64,000 nt of DNA, taken from Streptomyces pseudovenezuelae. Its GTDB lineage: Bacteria > Actinomycetota > Actinomycetes > Streptomycetales > Streptomycetaceae. Numbering within the stretch: the stretch's first letter is position 1; each line of letters begins with the position of its first letter. The stretch is taken from positions 434,001 through 498,000 of the forward strand of contig NZ_KQ948150.1 in assembly GCF_001513955.1 (NCBI RefSeq), in the 5' to 3' direction. The notes under the pieces were generated by a model. It saw only the letters and a program-made list of their open reading frames with translations. It was not told the origin of the DNA and did not search any database. Of this stretch, positions 58,401 to 64,000 are shown piece by piece. A program made the position numbers and the translations under genes.

Positions 58401-61400
58401 CGGCTCGTGGCGTGCGACGAGGTCGGCGAGGGCCGCCTCCAGTGCCTCCGGGTCGAGGGGGCCGGTCAGGCGCAGGGCCCAGGGGACGGTGTAGGTGGTG
58501 GCGCCGCCGTCGAGCCGGCTCATGAACCACAGGCGCTGCTGGGCGTACGACAGCGGGATGGGCGCGTGTCCGCGTTCGTACGGGGCGAGTTCGGGCCGTC
58601 GTACGCCCTCGGTCGCGCGCAGCAGCTCGGCCAGCCCGGCGGGCGTCGGTGCCTCGAAGACCGACCGGACGGGCAGCGCGGTGCCGAGCGCGGCCCGGAT
58701 CCGGTCGGCCAGGCGCATGGCGAGCAGGGAGTCGCCGCCGAGGTCGAAGAAGGCGTCGTCGGCTCCCACCCGGTGGTCCGGGACACCGAGCACGTCGGCG
58801 AACAGGCCGCACAGGATCTCCTCCTGCGGGGTGCGCGGGGCCCGGCCCCCGCTCTGCGCCGCCGGGGCGGGCAGGGCGTCGCGGTCGAGCTTGCCGTTGG
58901 CGGTCAGCGGCAAGCGGTCCAGCCGTACGACCACGGTCGGGACCATGTGCTCGGGAAGCGCGCGCCCCGCGTGGCGGCGCAGCTCGTCGGCGTCGACGGC
59001 CGCGGCGACGACGTAGGCGACGAGCCGCCCGTCCATCACGAGGACGACCGCCCGTGACACGTCCGGGTGGCCGGTGAGCGCGGCCTCGACCTCGCCGGGC
59101 TCGATGCGGAAGCCGCGGATCTTGATCTGGTCGTCGGCCCGGCCCGCGTACTCCAGCCCTCCGTCCGGCGACCGGCGTGCCAGGTCGCCCGTGCGGTACA
59201 TGCGGGCCCCGGGCGCGCCGAACGGGTCGGCCACGAACCGCCCGGCCGTCAGCCCCGGCCGCCCCAGGTAGCCGCGCGCCGGACCCGCCCCGGCGATGTA
59301 CAACTCGCCGGTCGTGCCCGGTGGTACGAGCCGCAGGCCGTCGTCCAGGACGTACGCGCGCAGGTCGGGGATGGCGTGCCCGATCCGGCCCTTGCCTTCG
59401 CGTGCCACGTCCTCGGTCAGCGGCAGGCCGGTGACGTGGACGGTCGTCTCGGTGATGCCGTACATGTTGACCAGGACGGGCGCGTCCTGCGGGTGCCGCG
59501 TGTACCACTCGGCGAGGCGCGCCATGTCGAGGGCCTCGCCGCCGAAGACGACGTACCGCAGGGCGAGTCGGTCCCCGGTGTCGGGCAGGGCGGCGTCCGC
59601 GCGCAGGAGTTCACCGAACGCCGACGGCGTCTGGTTGAGCACCGTGACCCGTTCGCGCACGAGCAGCCGCAGGAACTCCTCCGCGTCACGGCTCACCGCG
59701 AACGGCACGATCACCAGCGTGCCGCCGTGCAGCAGGGCACCCCACAGCTCCCAGACCGAGAAGTCGAAGGCGTAGGAGTGGAAGAGGGTCCACACGTCGT
59801 CGGGCCCGAAGTCGAACCAGTGGCGGGTGGAGGTGAAGAGCCGTACGACGTTGCGGTGCGGTACCGCGACGCCCTTGGGACGGCCGGTGGAGCCGGAGGT
59901 GTAGATCACGTACGCGGTGTTGTCCGGGTGCGGGAGCGGCAGCCGGAGCGGAGTCGACGGGTGGTGCCGCGACTCGTCGAGCGTGACCACGGGGAGCGCG
60001 TGCCCGGTCGGCGCCGTGGCGTCCGCCGCGACGAGGAGCACAGGGTCGGCGTCGGCCAGCATGAAGGCCAGCCGCTCCGCCGGGTACTCGGGGTCGATCG
60101 GCACATAGGCGGCACCGGTCTTCAGCACCGCGAGGACGGCCACCACCAGGTCCGGTGTGCGGGGCAGCGTCAGCGCGACCAGGCGTTCGGGGCCGGCTCC
60201 GCGGTCGGCGAGCAGGTGGGCCAGACGGTTGGACCGTTCGTCGAGTTCCGCGTAGGTGAGGCGGGTCCCTTCGTGCACCACGGCGGTGGCGTCCGGCGTA
60301 CGCGCCGCCTGCCGGGCGAACAGCTCGGGGAGCGTGTTCTCCGGCGGTGCGGCCGCGGTGCCCGTCTGCTCCAGCAGCTGCTCCCGCTCGCCCGGCAGCA
60401 GTGCCTCGATCTCACCGACACGCCGTGCAGGGTCGGCGGACAGCGCCGCCAGGACGGTGGCGAATCGGTCCAGCAGGGTGCGGGCGCCGCTCTCGTCGTA
60501 CAGGTCGGGGCGGTAGGACAAGCGCAGGGCCAGCCGACGCCCGGGCAGCACGGCGAGGGTGAGCGGGTAGTGGGTGGCGTCGCGGCCGGCCAGCAGGGTG
60601 ACCTGTGCCGTGTGCGTGGCGCTGGGCTGGTTCTCGAAGGCCAGCAGGGTGTCGAAGAGGTCGTCCGAGCCGGTGGCGCGGCGGATGTCGGCGAGACCGA
60701 GGTACTGGTGCGGGAGCAGGACCGCATGCCGTTCCTGCAGGCCGGTGAGGAACCGGGCCACGGTGTCGTGCTCGTCCCAACGGACGTGCAGGGGAACGGT
60801 GTTGATGCAGAAGCCGACCAGCGAGGTCACGTTCGGCAGCTCGGGCGGGCGGACCGTGACGGTCTGCCCGAACACCGCGTCGCCGCGGCCGGTCAGCCGA
60901 CCCAGCAGCAAGCCCCAGGCGCCCTGGACAAGGGTGTTGAGGGTGACCCCGACCGCCCGCGCGGTCGCTTCGGCACGGGCGGTCAGTTCCTCGGGCAGTT
61001 CCACGATCAGTTCGTGCGGAAGGACGGGCGCGGCCGGAGCCCCGGGGGCCAGCAGGGTGGGTGCGCTCACCTCGGCCAGGGCGTCACGCCAGGCCGTTTC
61101 GGCGGCTGTGCGGTCCTGCCGGGCTAGCCAGGCCAGATAGTCGCGGTACGACGGCGGGGGCGGGAGCGCCGCCGGGTGCTCGCCCGCGTGGAGGGCGCCG
61201 AACTCACGGAAGAGCAGGTGCTTGGACCAGCCGTCCAGCAGGATGTGGTGGTTGGTGATCACCAGCCGGTAGCGGTCCGGGCCCCACCGCACGAGCAGGT
61301 GGCGCAGAAGCGGCGGCCTGGCCAGGTCGAAGCGGCGCATGCGCTCCTCGTCGAGCAGCCGCTGCCAGGCGGCCTCCCGACGGTCCTCGTCGTACGCGGA

Positions 61401-61682
61401 CAAGTCCGCCTCGGCCCAGGGGAGTTCGACGTCCGTGGGCACGATCTGGATCGGCGCTCCGGTGTCCCGGCGGCGGAAGCAGGCGCGCAGGTTGGGATGC
61501 CGGTCGAGCAGCGCCTGTCCGGCCGCCCGTACGGCCGCGGGGTCGACCGTGCCGGTCAGTTCCAGCACCTGCTGGGCCGCGTAGACGTCGGGTGCCTGGT
61601 CGTCGTCGTACTGGGCGTGGAAGAGCAGCCCCTCCTGCAACGGCGACAGGGGCAGGACATCGGAGATTCCGGACCGGGTCAC
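55440..61682 (-). CDS. NRPS: C-A(Thr)-T-C-T-E, second module lacks an A domain
   Basis: A 2080-residue two-module protein. Module 1: C of D-to-L type (H145 HHILLDG), A domain with specificity residues D-F-W-N-V-G-M-V-H-K (Thr), T site S985 in DLGGDSLLA. Module 2: C of L-to-L type (LSYAQQRLWF; HHIAVDGWS starting at H1169), then, after a short linker ending about residue 1515, directly a T domain (S1545 in ALGGDSISS) and an E domain (VIHHLVVDGVSW, first His H1731; FNYLGRF). No adenylation core motif lies between C and T, so module 2 must be charged in trans and its residue epimerised. GTG 61682 has GGAGG upstream. The stop is 43 bp before the next NRPS gene. Confidence 0.93.
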   Translation of the reverse strand: MTRSGISDVLPLSPLQEGLLFHAQYDDDQAPDVYAAQQVLELTGTVDPAAVRAAGQALLDRHPNLRACFRRRDTGAPIQIVPTDVELPWAEADLSAYDEDRREAAWQRLLDEERMRRFDLARPPLLRHLLVRWGPDRYRLVITNHHILLDGWSKHLLFREFGALHAGEHPAALPPPPSYRDYLAWLARQDRTAAETAWRDALAEVSAPTLLAPGAPAAPVLPHELIVELPEELTARAEATARAVGVTLNTLVQGAWGLLLGRLTGRGDAVFGQTVTVRPPELPNVTSLVGFCINTVPLHVRWDEHDTVARFLTGLQERHAVLLPHQYLGLADIRRATGSDDLFDTLLAFENQPSATHTAQVTLLAGRDATHYPLTLAVLPGRRLALRLSYRPDLYDESGARTLLDRFATVLAALSADPARRVGEIEALLPGEREQLLEQTGTAAAPPENTLPELFARQAARTPDATAVVHEGTRLTYAELDERSNRLAHLLADRGAGPERLVALTLPRTPDLVVAVLAVLKTGAAYVPIDPEYPAERLAFMLADADPVLLVAADATAPTGHALPVVTLDESRHHPSTPLRLPLPHPDNTAYVIYTSGSTGRPKGVAVPHRNVVRLFTSTRHWFDFGPDDVWTLFHSYAFDFSVWELWGALLHGGTLVIVPFAVSRDAEEFLRLLVRERVTVLNQTPSAFGELLRADAALPDTGDRLALRYVVFGGEALDMARLAEWYTRHPQDAPVLVNMYGITETTVHVTGLPLTEDVAREGKGRIGHAIPDLRAYVLDDGLRLVPPGTTGELYIAGAGPARGYLGRPGLTAGRFVADPFGAPGARMYRTGDLARRSPDGGLEYAGRADDQIKIRGFRIEPGEVEAALTGHPDVSRAVVLVMDGRLVAYVVAAAVDADELRRHAGRALPEHMVPTVVVRLDRLPLTANGKLDRDALPAPAAQSGGRAPRTPQEEILCGLFADVLGVPDHRVGADDAFFDLGGDSLLAMRLADRIRAALGTALPVRSVFEAPTPAGLAELLRATEGVRRPELAPYERGHAPIPLSYAQQRLWFMSRLDGGATTYTVPWALRLTGPLDPEALEAALADLVARHEPLRTLHPDFQGAPYQRILTPEAGRPDLALVQTTEAELPALLTAAARYRFDLSTETPLRATLFTLGADTHVLLLLAHHIAVDGWSMAPLMRDLAAAYAARAGDGIPQWSQLAVQYADFAQWQRELLGSAGEPGSPMSRHIAFWRDALAGAPDELPLPADRSRPAEPSGDGDRTAFTIDADLHARLAGLAAGSRVTLFMVLQAGFSALLTRFGSGTDIVLGTPVAGRADSRLDDLVGFFVNSLTLRTDTSGNPTFGELLDRVREFDLAAYAHQDVPFDVLVDALTPKRSLARHPLFQVVLAFTGHSAQPELSLPGLEVSVETVETGAARFDLSLYLRESRDADGGPAGIDGIAEYSTDLFDAATAERLARALVRFLSAVAADPGVRIEDVDLAGDDERRPVREPERAQPEVLPALSSEAPASPAERVLAALFGELLSLSHVPLDEDFFALGGDSISSIRLVSRAVEAGVVISARDVFKHQTVRKLAAVARGPVTSVSVADDAVGPVPLTPVMRWLLERGGPIGRFTQSVLLTVPADSGPDRLTDALQCLLDHHDMLRARLVTGPEAESVPVLHVGSPGTVRASDLLDRRDVSGVADLHPAVSEEFDRVLGLLEPAAGAMVRAVWFDAGPDRPGRLLLVIHHLVVDGVSWRVLVPDLQAAWEALMTGRHPELPAAGTSFRHWATALQEEARVPSRVTEAERWQRIGAAPQLPLGSRPLDPDRDTTATTRSLRLPLPADTTGPLLTTVPSAFGTGVQDILLTGLALAVADRYGSPHVVLDVEGHGREELTPGLALSRTVGWFTSLYPVHLDLAGVDVADALAAGPAADLAVGRVTEHLRELPDHGVGYGLLRHLNPDTAPELAKLPAPAIGFNYLGRFTASDPTGSVPWAFAPEAAALGTGADPALAAAHVLEVGAVVRDTGAGPQLLAHWSWPDGVLAEPEVRALAGSWFSALTALVSRSADATGRAVAGMSVAGISRDELDELTAGLDA

Positions 61683-61688
61683 CGTGGG

Positions 61689-64000
61689 TTACCTCCACTC
61701 GCTTCCGAACTCGGCTTCGAGTTCGTCGATCTCTGCTTGGGGCAGCGACACCAGCGGCAGGTCGGACGGGGTGTGTCCGCCGGCCGGGGTGGCGTGGGAA
61801 AGGTCGGTCAGCGCCTCGAACCACAGCCCGGCGAGGGCGTGCACCTCGTCCTCGGACCAGAGGCCGGGCACCCAGGACCAGGTGGCGTGCAGCCCGTTCT
61901 CGTCGGCGGTGGCGGTGATCTCCAGGCCGTGGGCGACGGGCAGGGCGGGGTCGTGGGCGGTGCCGAGGGCGAGCGTGCCGGGCAGTCTTTCGGGGGCGAC
62001 CGACCAGTCGCCGGACCGCTCGCCGGTGGCGCGGCCCAGGTAGTTGAACCCGATCCCGGGCGTCGGGAGGGCGGCGAGGACCGGGCCGGTCCGCAGGTTC
62101 AGGTGGCGGAGCAGCCCGTGGCCGATGCCGTGGTCGGGGACGGCCCGCAGCTGTTCCTTCACCCCGCGCAGGATCTGCGCGGGGTCCGCGAGGTCGAGCC
62201 CGGTGAGGTCGAGGCGGGCCGGGACGACGCTGGTGAACCAGCCCACCGTGCGGGACAGGTCCACCCCCTCGGCCAGGTCCTCCCGCCCATGCCGCTCGAT
62301 GTCCACCAGCAGCGCCGGGTGCCGGCGCCCGCGGGCGAAGGCGAGGGCGAGGGCGGCGAGCAGGACGTCTTCGGGGCCGGCGTGGAAGGCGGCGGGGACC
62401 GTGGTCAGCAGGTCCGTGGCGGGTGCGGGCGCCAGGACGCGGGTGAGGTGGCGCAGGGTGCCTACGACATCCCGCGCGGGATCGGGAGGCCGTACGCCCG
62501 GCATCGGATCGGAGACCTCCAGCATCCTTCGCCACGTGTCCAGTTCGGGCTCGCGGGTCTCGGCCTGACGCTCCAGCAGCCGCGCCCATTGCCTGAACGG
62601 GGTTCCGGACGGCGCCAGTTCGTCGCCCCGCCAGGCGGCGGCCAGGTCGGCCCGGACGATGCCCCAGGACACGGCGTCCACGGCCAGGTGGTGGATCGTC
62701 AGCAGCAGGCGGCCCGGGTGGTCGGGCCCGGGGTCGTACCAGACCGCGCGCACCAACTCGCCCCGGTCCGGGTGCAGTCGGGGTACGGAAGGGTCGAGCG
62801 CGGCCGCGAAGTCGCCGTCCGGGACGCCGACCCGCTCCAGTGGGACCGACGGGCCCCCGGCCGGCGGGATGTGCGCCGTCCAGTCACCCTCCGTCGCCAC
62901 GCGGAGCCGCAGTGCGTCATGGTGGTCCAGTACCGCCTTCAGGGCGGCCGCGAGCCCCTTCTCGTCGGCCCCCGCCGGCGTGACGAGGAGCAGCGACTGG
63001 CTGAACGCCCCGACAGGGCCTCCGCGTTCACGCAACCGGTGCATGGCCGGGGTCAGTGGCAGATCACCGACCCCCGACTCCCGCGCGGCCGCCTGTGAGA
63101 CGGCCGGGCGGGTCGCGGCCAGCGCGGCGAGACCGGCGATCGAGCGGTGCTCGAAGACATCCCGCGGGGTCAGTCGCAGCCCGGCCGCGAGGGCCCGGCT
63201 GACGAGATGGATCGAGGCGATGCTGTCCCCGCCGAGGTCGAAGAAGGCGTCGTCCGCGCCCATGCCGTGCGGGTCACGCCCGAGCACCTCCGCGAACAGG
63301 TCGCGCAGGATCTCCTCCAGAGCGGTGCGCGGTGCCCGGCCCCCGGTCCGCGCCTCGGGGGCCGGAAGAGCGGCGCGGTCCAGTTTGCCGTTGGACGTCA
63401 TCGGCAGGGCGTCCAGCACCACGAACGCCTCCGGGATCATGTGGTCCGGCAACTGCCGGACCGCGTACGCCCGTACGTCCGTCACGTCGACCTCGGCCGT
63501 GCCCACCAGGTATCCGACCAGTCGCCGAGTCCCGGGGGCGTCCTCGCGCACCACGACCGCGGCCTGTTCGACCGTGCCGTGAGCGGTGAGCACGCCCTCG
63601 ATCTCGCCGGGCTCGATCCGCAGGCCCCGGATCTTCAGCTGGCCGTCGGCCCGGCCGCGCAGCACCAGGGAGCCGTCGGCGCGGCGCACGGCCAGGTCGC
63701 CGGTGCGGTACATCCGGGTGCCGGGCGGTCCGTACGGGTCGGCGACGAACCGCTCGGCGGTCAGACCGGGCCGGTTCCGGTACCCCCGGGCCACCAGGTC
63801 GCCGGCCACGTACAACTCGCCCTCGACGCCGACCGGGACGGGGTTCAGCCACGCGTCCAGGACGTGCGCGCGGGTGTTCCACATGGGGCGTCCGACGGGC
63901 ACCGGTCCCGACGGCAGGTCGTCGCCGGGTTCGATGCGGTGGTCGGTGCAGCCGACCGTGACCTCGGTCGGGCCGTAGTGGTTGATCAGCCGCACTCCGG
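61689..64000 (-). CDS. NRPS, partial: (A)-T-E, continues past the right edge
   Basis: The last 770 residues of an NRPS whose start lies outside the window. Visible are the end of an A domain (NHYGPTEVTV, ELYVAGDLVARGY, MYRTGDLA, NGKLDR), a T domain (FDLGGDSIAS) and an E domain (LTIHHLAVDAVSW, GFNYLGR). The three specificity residues that can be read (322, 330, 331) are H-V-G, as in Asp-type codes, but the rest is missing. The E domain agrees with the D-to-L type C domain that begins the next protein. The stop is TAA, 6 bp from the next start. Confidence 0.93.
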   Translation of the reverse strand, partial: GVRLINHYGPTEVTVGCTDHRIEPGDDLPSGPVPVGRPMWNTRAHVLDAWLNPVPVGVEGELYVAGDLVARGYRNRPGLTAERFVADPYGPPGTRMYRTGDLAVRRADGSLVLRGRADGQLKIRGLRIEPGEIEGVLTAHGTVEQAAVVVREDAPGTRRLVGYLVGTAEVDVTDVRAYAVRQLPDHMIPEAFVVLDALPMTSNGKLDRAALPAPEARTGGRAPRTALEEILRDLFAEVLGRDPHGMGADDAFFDLGGDSIASIHLVSRALAAGLRLTPRDVFEHRSIAGLAALAATRPAVSQAAARESGVGDLPLTPAMHRLRERGGPVGAFSQSLLLVTPAGADEKGLAAALKAVLDHHDALRLRVATEGDWTAHIPPAGGPSVPLERVGVPDGDFAAALDPSVPRLHPDRGELVRAVWYDPGPDHPGRLLLTIHHLAVDAVSWGIVRADLAAAWRGDELAPSGTPFRQWARLLERQAETREPELDTWRRMLEVSDPMPGVRPPDPARDVVGTLRHLTRVLAPAPATDLLTTVPAAFHAGPEDVLLAALALAFARGRRHPALLVDIERHGREDLAEGVDLSRTVGWFTSVVPARLDLTGLDLADPAQILRGVKEQLRAVPDHGIGHGLLRHLNLRTGPVLAALPTPGIGFNYLGRATGERSGDWSVAPERLPGTLALGTAHDPALPVAHGLEITATADENGLHATWSWVPGLWSEDEVHALAGLWFEALTDLSHATPAGGHTPSDLPLVSLPQAEIDELEAEFGSEWR

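Noticed and set aside
54843..59057. 1404-codon plus-strand ORF opposite two NRPS genes
   Set aside because: It spans the junction of two NRPS genes antisense to A, C and E core motifs and has no domain of its own.

Overview
The window is high-GC actinobacterial DNA, almost certainly a Streptomyces chromosome. Evidence: third-position GC so high that long spurious ORFs lie antisense to most genes, many GTG starts with 4-bp GTGA/ATGA overlaps, many secreted CBM-bearing glycoside hydrolases, LacI-type CebR boxes, and a single rare TTA codon. I found no tRNA, rRNA, CRISPR array, insertion sequence or phage gene.

Layout. (1) 0-13 kb, secreted polymer degradation: feruloyl-esterase-like CE1 enzyme with a ricin-type lectin, MOSC protein, GH5 cellulase, GH36 alpha-galactosidase with two LacI-type palindromes upstream, isochorismatase-like hydrolase, M4 metalloprotease, GH62 arabinofuranosidase, then a lipoprotein/membrane protein pair. 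(2) 13-20.4 kb, small housekeeping and regulatory units: two APH-fold kinases, MarR/VOC divergent pair with twin operators, HxlR, an SRPBCC + flavin-dependent oxidoreductase pair, a Fic/Doc-like toxin-antitoxin pair with a degenerate Fic motif, and an SRPBCC-ArsR-SRPBCC operon with twin operators. (3) 20.6-30 kb, a hypoxia/redox block: frameshifted Acg-like nitroreductase, pyruvate phosphate dikinase, a complete pyruvate formate-lyase with its radical-SAM activase, and a GAF-GAF histidine kinase that keeps the haem-ligand His and distal Tyr of mycobacterial DevS. (4) 30-33 kb, GH12-CBM2 endoglucanase and a CebR-like LacI repressor, each with a CebR-type box. (5) 33-45.6 kb, a sugar-acid island: on the minus strand FAH hydrolase, L-fuconate dehydratase, SDR, aldo-keto reductase and LutA-LutB-LutC, mostly overlapping by 4 bp; divergent from it a CUT2-type ABC sugar transporter and a FadR/GntR regulator. 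The genes fit non-phosphorylative L-fucose catabolism to pyruvate plus L-lactate, with LutABC burning the lactate. Four related 13-bp operator-like sites lie between the two units. (6) 45.6-46.8 kb, a decayed stretch with a galactosylceramidase-like fragment, an NTF2-like fragment and a small secreted coiled-coil protein.

(7) 46.8-64 kb, the left end of a nonribosomal peptide cluster, all on the minus strand and continuing past the right edge. In transcription order: ...A-T-E (cut by the window edge), C-A(Thr)-T-C-T-E, C-A-T-TE, MbtH, type II thioesterase, SDR, and a separate degenerate-C/A(Thr)/T protein. The second module of the 2080-residue protein has no adenylation domain. The separate Thr-activating A-T protein next to a TEII and an SDR is the obvious in-trans supplier, as described for ramoplanin and enduracidin synthetases, but here on short one- and two-module proteins. 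This is the best candidate for a less-described system in the window; the hypoxia block and the fucose-to-lactate operon are the next most interesting.
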